64,000 nt of DNA from Vanilla planifolia (Eukaryota > Streptophyta > Magnoliopsida > Asparagales > Orchidaceae). Both the position numbers and the translations under genes were made by a program. The stretch is taken from the NCBI GenBank assembly GCA_023846275.1, contig CM043872.1, positions 27,518,670-27,582,669 on the forward strand. Reading direction: 5' to 3'. Positions 40,201 to 52,000 of this stretch are shown one piece after another. Below the pieces are notes generated by a model, which saw only the letters and a list, made by a program, of their open reading frames with translations, ran no database searches and was not told where the DNA came from. Position 1 is the first letter of the stretch. Each line of letters opens with the position of its first letter.

Positions 40201-43200
40201 ACCTAAGCTAAATTCACATTGAAATTCAAGAGAAAAATGCTTCTTCCTAACTTGCAATTTTTTAATGAGTTGGTTTTTTTATCATTAAGGACTACATGCA
40301 TTGGAATGTGCATGAAATCATTCCAAAGAATTTCTCAGAGTAGGAATGCTAAAGATTGAGGCACTCCAACCAAGATTTAATTCAAAGCATCAAAGTTTGA
40401 AAATAATTAAGGTATGATATATGACCTTGACTTGCTCATCTTTGTGGTTTGTCTCATTAAAGTGGAATTGAGATCGGGAGAAGTTGCAAGAATAAAAAAG
40501 GGGCAAGCCACACAAGTAACTGAGAAGAGAAAATAGAAATATTGGTGGGACATGTAACTCTGTCTAAAGAGGTTGAAGTAGATGTAGGAGAAGTTCAAGT
40601 TTTTTGCTTTGTCACAAAGGATATTTCCCTCCCCTTTTAGAAAGCCAAAGAAACAAAGGGGGATGGAATCTAATTCAAGTACTCAAGATAATCAACTCAA
40701 TGGATCAAACATGGGAGGCAACTCCCAATCAACTCACAAACATCCCCAACATATCTCAATTGGAGGCATTTATGACATGACATTTAAAAGAAAACACCAG
40801 ATGCCTTTGTCTCCTCAAAGGATCAAACTTTATGAAGTTGCTACATGTACATAAGTTAATTCAACTGCTTAGTTTTCCATTAGATGGTTCGAACTTGGAG
40901 GCTTATACCTTCGAAGAAGATCCTTGTTAAGAAAAAGAAAAAAATAGGATTTACTAACATAGAGGATTCAGCTTTTCGATTCAGTTTTGTGTGTAATGGG
41001 ACCCATTACTAAATTCATGCCCCTTGAGTTGCTTTTGCTGTTAAGTTTAATGTTATCAACTTTGTGGCTTGATTGCCCTTCTTGAAGAAGTCCAACAGTT
41101 TGCCAATGTTTTGCTTAAGAACCTTATGCATTCGCTTATTTGGAAACCTACAAGGTTTCATTTCCTACAAAGCTTGGTACATTTATCAAATTTTTTACTC
41201 ACTTCTTGCACATCATTTTGCAAGTGTTGTTGTTACGGTGAATTATTAAATGTGTTAAAGCACATTAAATGTGAAATGGGAAACCCTTAAAAAATAATGA
41301 ATGGAAAGATTAAATGAAGAATTTAGAAAAGCTAGAATGTCGAAATAAATTAAGAAATAAAGATTGAGGTGACCATTGAGATTAAGGTCAAAGCAGTAAT
41401 AATGGTTCAAGCAAAAGAGGCCTTGGATGACAAGGTCAATACCAAGAAGGTTGCTAACGAGGACAATGAAGCCATAGACGCTTTAAAGAATGACTTGTTT
41501 GCCATGATAGTTCGTGCTGAGAAAGCTGAGGTCTTAGCCAAGAAAACATGAAAGAAAGGTTTAGGAAAGAGAATCAAAATTCATAGTCATCAAGGTGTGA
41601 CCTAAAAAAGATAAAAATTTTTGTTGAAGGAGCTGATGCTAAAACTAAGCATTTTGCAAGTTTTCTTCATGGCAATAAGGCAGCCTTTATTGAACTAAAT
41701 ACTCGAGATGCAAAATTGAACTAGGAGCTAAAGCAAGAAAAATCAAAGTGAGTTTATACCATGTATAGTGGTACAGATGTTGATGCCATAGAAACTACCT
41801 TCACAATTGACAAATTCAAGGAGAATTGACCCTATTTCAAATTGAAATGATCAAGTTTTGATATCAGAGACCCATGTCACTATTAAAAAACGAAATTATA
41901 GTTATAGAAGATCAACTTCTTGATGTAAAACCTTTAGAAGCACTAAGCTTACCTTCGTTACAAATTAGTATGAGGAGAGACTCGAGTTTGTTCAAGAGGG
42001 CATGAACATCTTTATGTAGTGCCTCAATTCAACGACCAATTGAACAAAATGAAGTTGTGGACATTGACCATGATTAGCACTTGTAGGATTGATCCTATTA
42101 TTGTTAGTTTTGAAAAAATAATTGATTCAAAAAGATTACTTTTTGGTAATTATGTTTTACATAAACTTGCATAATTACATGTTGTGTTTGTCTATAGATA
42201 ACACTTATATATAACATTTATAGTACCAAGTGTTTGATTTATATTTAAATTATTAAATCTAAGGTTTAGATATGAGACAATCTACAAAGAACCTAGGTAT
42301 ATTACATTTAAATAATCAAATAGAGGATGAAATATGTACTTGTATGATCCCAACTTTTTCCTTGATAAAGATTTCAAATGTTTTTTGTTCTTTGATAAAA
42401 TTGTTAATATATTATATAGTTTAGCATAGTTATATTTGTGATTGAACTTGAATTGAAATGAACTGAACTGAAATGGAATTACATCAAAGCTTGCCCGAAT
42501 TTTTCTTTCCAAGTATTGTAGCATATATAGATTTTTCTTTTTTGTTAGAGTAGTTCCGAATTGGATTTGAAATGAAATTGGTTGAACTTGAAATTAAAAT
42601 GTAATTAGAATGAATTTGAATACAATTCTATGTTCCTTTATTTTAAGATAAGTATTTTAGTACATGGTTATAATCGATCTTCCTCTTTGGTTAACTTAAT
42701 GTTGTCTCTAAGACCACTCATTTTTCTTACTATTATGGATTCTTTGTGTTGGCAAGCCAAAGCCTAAGATTTTAAGACTTGGGACAAGTTCATTATCCTA
42801 AGAACATGCTATGTTAGGATGGACTTGTTTTTTTATGTTGGACAAGCTATCCATTTCCAATATTTCCCAAATTTGTATGCTAATTAGGTGGAAGGCGCAT
42901 TTTGATCGCAATCGCACACAAAGTTTAGGCATGCATGGTTTTTGTATTTGAGAACTTAGGATACACCAAAGTTATGAAAGGGTGTTGAAGAAGTCAATGA
43001 AGTTGAGGATGTCTTGAGAAGCTATAGTGGCTATAGGAATATGGAAACTTTAATGATACTTTGTTTATCAGGTCTTAAAGAAAGTAACTTAAGAATAAAA
43101 GAATATAATGTGATGGTTTAGGATTAGATACACTTTAAGTCATTACCACTCTAAATCCTGATAAATCTCACCATAGCATGTCAATTTGATAGGCATTAGG

Positions 43201-45737
43201 ATTGAAAATGTGTTGGATGATATAAGGTTTGTTACAATTAGATGATAACTTTCCTAATGTTTTTCCTAATTCCTTTATGTTGCACTGCACTTTATTCCCT
43301 TTGGGGATAACACAACTATGTGTACATTTGTGGTAACGTCTCTGGAGACGCATCGCTTCCCCTCAACCTAACGAATGGTTGCCATCTCCAAGAGATTTCC
43401 AAGAATGCTACTGTTCAAGAGCGCATGGACATCTTTAATTTGTGCATCGGTTCAACCACCAATTGAATAAATTGAAGTTGTGGACATTGACTATGATTAA
43501 CACTTGTAGGATTGATCCTATTATTGCTAGTTTTGAAAAAATAATTTGTTGAAAAAGATTACTTTTTGGTGATTATGTTTTACATAAACTTTCATAATTG
43601 CATGTTATTAGATAACACAACGATGTGTATATTTGTGATAACATCTTTGGAGACACGTCACTTCCCCTCAACCTAATGAATGGTTTTCATCTCCAAGGGA
43701 CTTCCAAGAATGTTAAGATTCAAGAGGGCATGGACATCTTTATCTTGTGCCTCTATTCAACCACTAATTGAACAAATTGAAGTTGTGGACATTTATTATG
43801 ATTAACACTTGTAGGCTTGATCCTATTATTGTTAGTTTTGAAAAAATAATTTGTTGAAAAAGATTACTTTTTGGTGATTATGTTTTACATAAACTTTCAT
43901 AATTGCATGTTGTTAGATAACACTTAAATATAATACAAATGTATAGTACTAAGGTTTTAATTCATATCTAAATTATTGAGTAGATATGAGACAATCTATG
44001 GACCTAGGTATATTGCATTTAAATAACCAAATTGAGAATGAAATATGTACTTGTTTGATTCTAACTTTTGCCTTAATAAAGATTTCAAATGATTCTTGTT
44101 CTTTGATAAAAATTGTTAATATATTATATAGTCTAATATAATCATAGTTGTGATTGAACATGAAATAAAATGAATTGAATTGAAATGAAATTACATCAAA
44201 GCATGCCCTAATTTTTCTTTCCAAGTATTGTACCATATATAGATTTTTCTTTTTTGTTGGGGTTGTTCCTAATTGGATTTGAAATGAAATTAGTTGAACT
44301 TGAAATTAAAATATAGTTAGAATGAATTTGAATAAAGTCCAATGTTTCTTTATGTTAAGACAAGTATTTTGCTACATGGTTGTAATTGATCTACCTCTTT
44401 GGTTAATGTTGTCTCTAAGATTGCTTATTTTTCTTACTATCATGGATTGTTTGCATTGGTAAGCCCAAAGCCTAAGGTATTAAGATTTGGGACAAATTCA
44501 TTATCTTAAGAACATGTTGTGTTAGGATGGACTTGTTTTTGTATGTAAGACAACCCATTCATTTCCAAGATTCTCCAAATTTGTGTGCTGATTAGGTGGA
44601 AGGTCCATTTTGATTGCAATTGCACACAAAGTTTGGGCATGCATGGTTTATTTATTTGAGAACTCAAGATAGGATAGACCGAAGTTATGAAAGAGTGTTG
44701 AAGAAGTCAATGTTGTTGGGGATGTCTTGAGAAGCTATAGTGATTATAAGAAAAATGAAAACTTTAATGATACTTTGTTTATCAGATCTTGAAGAAAATA
44801 ACTTAGGAATAAAATAATAGAAAGAACACAATAGTTTTGGGTTAGATACACTTTAAGTTGTTACGACTCTAAATTCATATAATACTCTCACCTTTGTATG
44901 TCAAGTTGATAGGCATTTGGATTGACCATGTGTTGGATGATATAAGGTTTCTTAAAATTTGGTGATAGCTTGCCTAATGTTGTTCCCTTTGGGAATGACA
45001 CAACTATGTGTACATTTGTGGTAGTATCTCCAGACACATGTCACTTTCCTTCAACCTAATAAATGGTTTCCATCTCCAATTTTCAAGAAGGCTAAGATTT
45101 AAGTAATCTTGATTGCTAATTATCTTTTATCCAAATTTGAAGTTATTCTTATGGAGATCTCTTGAAGCATTTTTCACCCATACTATGTAATGCTTTAACT
45201 CTGGGAACCATTGCCTTATCATGTTCGAAGGGAAATGGCGTTTTCCCAATTTTGTACTTAAGAGTTACCTTTTATGCCAAGATTACGTTTGGCAACTCAT
45301 CATTTGCCTTCTCAATGCAAGCGATAGCACAATTCTCTGTCATTGATAAAAACTATGAACTGATCAGTTGTGGAATGACTTTCCATTGTTTATTATGATG
45401 GCAATCAGGACATTTTATTAGTAAATAATGTTTGAGCATAACGATTTATTGGCTTGTCATGAATACGTTTTCCTAAGTAATATACCATGACAAAGTATTT
45501 TGAAACTTCAAATCCTCTTCAATTTCATTATCAAGTTTTATTTATTCTAATAACCCAGCAGTATCTTTTTCTTCTAATTTTCGTGATTTATTTTATTTTT
45601 TCATCCTTAAGCTGATCCCCTCTTGAACTTATCTTACTTGCAGGTTTGCATTAATTCTCCTGCTCTTGATAATAATATACGTGGTGCTTGCATTTGTGTG
45701 CCATGGAATCACACTGCCTTCTTGCATTGGTCACTGA
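34269..45737 (+). CDS. VAMP713: Longin-type R-SNARE, vesicle-associated membrane protein 711-714 group
   Basis: Four exons, 34269-34485, 35239-35429, 36831-36994 and 45644-45737, with GT/AG introns of 753, 1401 and 8649 nt, give a complete 221-residue protein. An N-terminal longin domain (about 1-110; MAILYALVARGSVVLAEFS, SYSQDRYIFHVKRTDG) is followed by the R-SNARE helix (about 130-185) with the zero-layer Arg at 151 in VLERGDRLELLVDK. Then come WWRNVKL and a single C-terminal membrane anchor (191-210, Leu/Ile-rich), with a short tail ending LPSCIGH. Length and tail match Arabidopsis VAMP711-713. Those proteins sit on the tonoplast and late endosome and drive vacuolar membrane fusion with Qa/Qb/Qc partners; VAMP714 is Golgi-linked. 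The exact paralogue cannot be fixed from sequence alone. The gene converges on the hydrolase gene, with only 319 bases between stop codons. Confidence 0.95.
36995..41990. other. First part of VAMP intron 3, with repeat-derived fragments
   Basis: AT-rich intron sequence. From about 40380 to 41990 plus-strand fragments with protein-like composition appear: a Ser/Asn/Gln-rich piece with HISIGGIYDMTFKRKHQ near 40755-40800, and a Lys/Glu/Ala-rich coiled-coil-like piece (EALDDKVNTKKVANEDNEA) near 41418-41480. These look like gag-like pieces of an old retroelement that is broken and has no recognisable LTR. No other gene is seen inside the intron. Confidence 0.35.
41991..45102. repeat. Threefold tandem repeat in VAMP intron 3 (two long units and one short)
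   Basis: Unit A is 41991-43413 (about 1.42 kb), unit B 43414-43718 (about 0.30 kb) and unit C 43719-45102 (about 1.38 kb), all in the same direction. Each starts near TTCAAGAG...CATGGACATC and continues with GAAGTTGTGGACATT and TTGATCCTATTATTG. Each ends with ACAACTATGTGTA...CTCAACCTAA...CCATCTCCAA or a close variant. B keeps only the two ends and lacks about 1.1 kb of the middle. Small minus-strand frames at 42282-42524 and 43973-44236 look alike only because they lie at equal places in A and C. The source element was not identified. Confidence 0.8.
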
Positions 45738-46056
45738 GTGAGATTTACCTAATAATTGCTTTGCCTAATTGTGAGTCACACGTGCTTTATGTTTGCCTTT
45801 GTTTTTGGTGGTGTTCACATATTTGATTAACAAAACTCAGTTCACGTGTAAGCTTGTATGTTATCATGTTATATGATGTGGGATGTGCTGCACTCATGCA
45901 CTTTGTCTTCGAAATCTACACTACTAGTTGGCAATAATGTGTTTTTTTTTTATTAACTTTCCCTTAATAAAATATAAAAGGTGGTTTTCTTTTATACACA
46001 TCAAATCTTTATGTTCAAGAAATCTCATAAGTTCAATGCTTCTACTCCAAGTGGTT
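45738..46056. other. Convergent 3' regions of the VAMP and hydrolase genes
   Basis: 319 bases separate the two stop codons of these tail-to-tail genes. Both 3' UTRs and polyadenylation signals must lie here or overlap into the other gene. AATAAA-like words are present on the plus strand (AATAAAATAT near 45966). No coding sequence is seen in the interval. Confidence 0.6.
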
Positions 46057-49000
46057 TCACAGAAATCCTCCAAGAGCCTCAACAACCTTCTCCGGCCTGT
46101 ATCACGTGGAGCACACGAGAAGCAACTGTAGATCAAAAAAGAGAAAAAAAGAAAAAAACATGATGTGAGGTAATACGATACCAGTCTTCTTGTGGCATGT
46201 GGCCTGCACCTTCGATAAGCTTGAGCTGGATTACTACAGGATTTGATTTTTTAAATGCCTCGGCCTCTGATACAGGCAAATACTTGTCAGATGCTCCCCA
46301 CGCAAGCAGTATTGGTTTCTTCCAACTGCTGAGTTTGGTTCAAGGTATGCAAGTATGCGTTATTTTCAAAGAAGTTGGCAAAAACATTCTTTAGGGAAGT
46401 GGAAGAAATAGGGAGAGATGAAAATTGAGTTTAAACTAAGCTACGTGAGAAGCCCAATGGAAAACTTAAGAAGGCAGAAGAAGACTTTAAAATCTGATAA
46501 AAAAAAATAAAAAAAAAAAACTCGAAGAAGATCATGGTTCATGTTGAAAAGTAGACTTGATTCTAGCTAGGTTTCATGGAAAGAATCTGTACAGATCAAA
46601 ATATATATAAATACATAACTAATTTACAGAATAAGTTAGCTTAAGAGACCAGGTTTGGAGTTATGCAGATTTCCAATCAACCAAGGATGATAAATTATTA
46701 GTCGGTTGATTTGCAAATTTCATTCTATTGGATCACAAATCATTCAGCAATATGGCATTCTTTTCATAGAGACCGAGAAATAGATTGTTGTTCACAGAAT
46801 TATTCCCCATTCCTCTTAGAACACGGCTAACAATAATATGCTAACAACAGTTCCATCACAAACAAAATACATGAAGTAGACAATAACAAATTAAGAACAA
46901 TTACATAAATCAAATGAACAATATTATAACTAAATTAGGAGATGATATTTAGTTCATTCCTATTTAAAAGGTATTAATATTTAAATAATAATGTTATTTA
47001 GATGTCAGTGTTATCTAAAATTTATTGATAATTTTGTCATTTATTTTAATATCACCTAAATTAAATTTTCTTCTTATTTTTATTAAGAGGATTGATATTT
47101 GCATGTTTAGATTTCATTTCTTAGTGATAAAATCATAAATTAAACAATATTATTTAAATATAATATCAGACCAAATGCTCAAAATATTTAAATTATATTA
47201 CATAATATGACCTACTAAACCAAATGTCTCCTTAGAACAAAATCAGCTGGAATGGAAACAAAAACGAAATGCTGCGAACTGAACTTCGAGACAATTAGTA
47301 AATAATTGAAATGGGATGTGCCTTTGGTCCAACATTTGCTCAATCATATAGGAACCGTCGTCTGCCACTTGAAGTAGTCTCGAAGTAGTAGACTTTATCT
47401 AATAGAACTTCAAGAACTGCATGTAGTTTCATGTGTGGTCTCTTCACCAATTAATGATAGTTATAGTCTGAGCTTGGGGGATTTCATTATAACATTACAA
47501 AACTAAGTTTCTATGTTTTGAGACATGAAGTTTTGAAAGGAACCATCTTCCTACTCAAATCTTATTTATGTTGTTGGTGTTCTTGTACAACCCCATTTGT
47601 CTGCAATCTATAAGCCCAAGCAAGAATGAAATGTTTGCAACAAAGAAAAAATTTGACATTCAGAGCTCATGCACTTTGTAATCAGAAGTTGGAAATAGAA
47701 AAAAAAACTAAAAATAATAAAGATGAGAGATGATACTTTGCAGATGAAAACCCGTTTGTGATGCGGTTCAATATACTTCCAAAATCAGCTTTCCTAGCTG
47801 CTTCGAGCAATGCTAAAAAAAATAAAATGATGTCTAAATAACACATGTTTATCAAGGGATTGAAGAAATGTATACTCTTGATGTAAAGACCTTGTATATT
47901 TATTTCATTTCAACAAGGAAATTAAAATTGCTTGAGATTTTTCAACATTAACATAAACGACCACAGTAGATGTACTGAAAATTGCATGAACAAAACATGC
48001 ATATCCAAAGGGTGGAATTTAAAAGACATATATAGATAACTTAGTTAAGTTTAAGTGTAGCAATAAAGGTTGGTTTGAATTGGTTTTGAAAAAATCTACT
48101 TCATTACAAATCACTTAATGTTCGGTCATCAAATGTTAGATGACGTTTTCATTCTAACATGCTGATGTTTTGTTACTATCAATTTCCTTAAGGTCATTGT
48201 CATGTACAAACAGTCATTCCACTAGTGAAAAGCCCAAAAATGATGAATTCGTATTGCAAATGGTATGCCTGGCACGGTAATCACTATTGATGGATACCTC
48301 AATAATTCTTGTACGACATAACTAGGTTGCTAACACCACTGTTAATCAATGATTCCTAACCTGAAGTTTTTCTCTGGAATTATTAATGTTAACAAAAAGG
48401 TAAACAATTCTATGACAAGCATTAGCATTTTCTATTAACTTCTTTTTTCCAATGCAGCACTAAACTTCTTAATGCAAAGTAATCATCGGATGTCCTTGGC
48501 AAGCAAGAGAATTGTACACAAAGCGAATCACCATATTATGGAAAATTAAGTAGGATATTAACCAAACCCAGGTCCACTGCTCGCCAAGTATGGTAGTCGA
48601 TACACATCAGCCTTTTCCGACTTTAGTACGTACCTACATGCCAAATACACAACCAATACCATGATGAAGAATAAAGTTATGAATGACCAATAAGAAAAAT
48701 CTAATAATGTTATAGTTTCGTTTCCATTGTGCATATTTGTTATAATTCTGACTGAGAGTTTGAACCATAAATTTCATGAAAATTGCATTAAAGTTTGACT
48801 CAAGTCAAGATCAAATCAAAGCAAATGATCTAGGCTACAAGCTAGATTTCAAAATAGATCTTGGTTTCTATCTAGGCTTGCTTGAATGAATCCAACAAGA
48901 GATTAGCTTGAAATATATATATATATGTATATATATGTATGTATTAAATGTAACTAAAATAACAAGTAATGATATAAAGTTGGCTCAAAATAAATCCAAT

Positions 49001-52000
49001 TCAAGCCAATATGACATGAAATCAATTTAGTTTGAGCCACAAGGTGATTTGAAGTTTACTATTTAGTGTTTGCACAAATTTTGATCGTCTTAGCTTTGCT
49101 CAAAATCAGTTAAAAAAATTAAATACCAAAGAAATGGATATTTTATAATAGAATAGATTGCAACTATGTCTTCTAGTGTGATCTCTAGAGGAAATAGGTC
49201 ATTCAAGTATTGTTTATTGATGCAAATGTTCTTGATGTATCGATATTTGGTATATTGTTTAACATGTGTCCATACCTCTAATAACCTCTAAGTAAGGCAC
49301 TCGTCTTTCTTGATCCTCGGTGATGAAACCTAACTTTTCTCCCTTCTAAGAACAAAGGAAAATCTTAAAGGGGTGCAATGCATATTAGGCACAAATGAAA
49401 GCCGGCCTTAGTAATATCTTTTGTCTTGGATTCCCACAGTTTCCTCCTTCATTGATCAGTTGTAGGAGTAAGATTGATCAATGGTGGAAGCAAGATAGAA
49501 AAATCCAAGGCAAATGCCAATAGAAGCTGTAAAAATAAGGATTTGGATGGATAAAGTCCAAAAAGTTGATTAAACAAGGGTAATTTAAAGATATCATTAA
49601 TTAAACACATGTTTAAAAACAAATCAATTAAGCAAATTGTCAATTTTGATGGTAATTGCTATTAAGACTCATTTGCAACATAAATTAGAGGGATCTATAA
49701 ATTCATTCTCTATATGTAAAGGGGCTTAAGTGTAAAAGAAATCACATTAAAGGGATCAAATTATAATTTATCTTTTATCATTACTTCTTTCATAATGTCA
49801 CATTCTTATAAATCTTTGCTAACACAAAAATATAGTGTGAATTGTATGATTTTGAAACTAGATGAGAAAATAAAGTATTAATTACCATTCTAGAACATGG
49901 ATCAATTGATTTTGCATTTCTTAAAATAACAATGCAAAAGATAGATCATATTCATGAAGGAAAAACTCAATGTTTCTTTAGTGAATTGATCTTAATTTTT
50001 TGCTTCTTATATAATCCAAATATAACCTTTCACTTGGCGTTATGTCTAATAATTGATGCAATAGAGAGAAGGGAAAGATGAACTTTGGAGAGAAGGTTCG
50101 ATGAAGAAAAAACATGATCAACATGTTATTTCAAGAGTTTATTTGACATCTAAACACTCAAGTTTCACAAATAGTGTGATTTGTTTTTTTAAAAATGAAC
50201 ATCACCTTTTGGCATTCGTAATTCTTTAACAATCAAAGTTATCGGAATGGATTACAATGACATCATTCATGGGTAATAAATTGCACAACAAACTTCATAA
50301 TAATATTTTTATATAATAAACTAACGAGTCCCAAATCACAAAAATGTGATATATAACTAAAAAATCTAATTGCATATTAAATCTTATCTAAGATGATTAT
50401 TCTAGCCCATTTGTTAAACTAAGTTATCCTTGCATTAAAAATAAAATGGGTCATAATATTTATGGTATTCTAGCACACTTCACATTGGATTTTAGACTAT
50501 TGGCATTATTTTACAATACCATGTAACCTATAAAGCACAAGTAATCTTAAAAACGGTTGCATGTATATTGGGTGTATGTCCTCTCATAAAGTGCTCAATG
50601 CTCTAATAGTAACCAAAAGATTAATGTGAATTAGTAATTAAAACAATTTATACACAGACACACACATATATATGACATTCAATTTAATATTGTTTGTGTT
50701 CAATGGAAAGGATGAATATCTAATGAGATGCTTCGTAGTTGGAATAGCATGGATATTGTTGGTAATAGTTAAGTGCTTCAATAGTTATTGTGTGTATATA
50801 CATTTGATTGTTTGCAATGTTTCATTAGCATTTTTGTGTTCATTGCAATAATGGCATTTTCTAATGAAATTCCATTGTCCTATAGCATTCATATTTTTTC
50901 TTTATATAAAATGAACTTATATATCTAATAGATTCATGTAGTAAATTACCTAAATTTAATAATTCAAAAGAGAACTATTTCTTTTGTTAAATATGATCAT
51001 TTTGCTTCAGATTATTATATACATGATAAGAAAGTTAGATCAATCAAAATCTCAAATTTGAACCTAATACACTCTTAATTTCACATGCATCAAATCAAAA
51101 TCTTAAACTAATGAATAATAGTCACTTAATAATACATTGATACTTTAATCATATACATAATTTTCAATATAGAACTAATTTTGTTCTTAATTGTCCTCAG
51201 TATTATTGTTATCATACTTCATTATATAATTATTGTATTGTCAAGTATATATTTTTATTGATTTCAACTGATCATTATTGTACTTCATGGTACAAAAGTA
51301 TACATCTTTAGGCTAAGGTGGTGTGCCTTTTTTTGTGATTTATGATTTATTTTGATTTATACAAACATCTAAATTTTTATGTTTCCATAAACAAATTAAT
51401 CACGTGGCTTAAAATTTCATGCTAGGGAAAAAGCTTTCTAGCTTTTAACTTGACCAATACATGTTAAAACTTACATATGAAAAGCATTTATTGGGAAATT
51501 TGTTAACTATACCAATGATTTAAATTTGTTATTGTAAATAATGCTTTGTAACTCAATCAGTATGAAAGTATATGCCAAGTTTGCTAATTGAGGTAAAGTT
51601 TTTTGCGAGACGTAACTTCTAGATAAAATGTATAATGATACATACGGGCTACCTGCTTCGATAAATCGCTCAGCCATTATAGCATTTTGGCATGTGAACT
51701 CTCCAAATAATGGAATCCTGAAACAAAGTAAAAAAATTACAAAGAATATTAGTTAATTGGAAGATAATTTCATTTTATGTAATGTTAGTTAAATATTTTA
51801 ATTGACTATTTTGATTACATTGTTTAAATAAATATTGTTTAGTTTTACAATTTTGTCACTAGTAAATTATCAAGATTTAGAATAGAGATAATAATGTTAC
51901 ATGTTTTAATCAAATGATAATGAATCAAACAATAATTAATTGATATCATTTACATCTAAATAGCATTAATATTTAGTAGAACAAAAAACATCAATTGAAA

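Noticed and set aside
42282-44236. Two similar minus-strand frames as a conserved gene pair
   Set aside because: Their likeness follows from the tandem duplication of the intron segment; the frames are short and have no recognised features.
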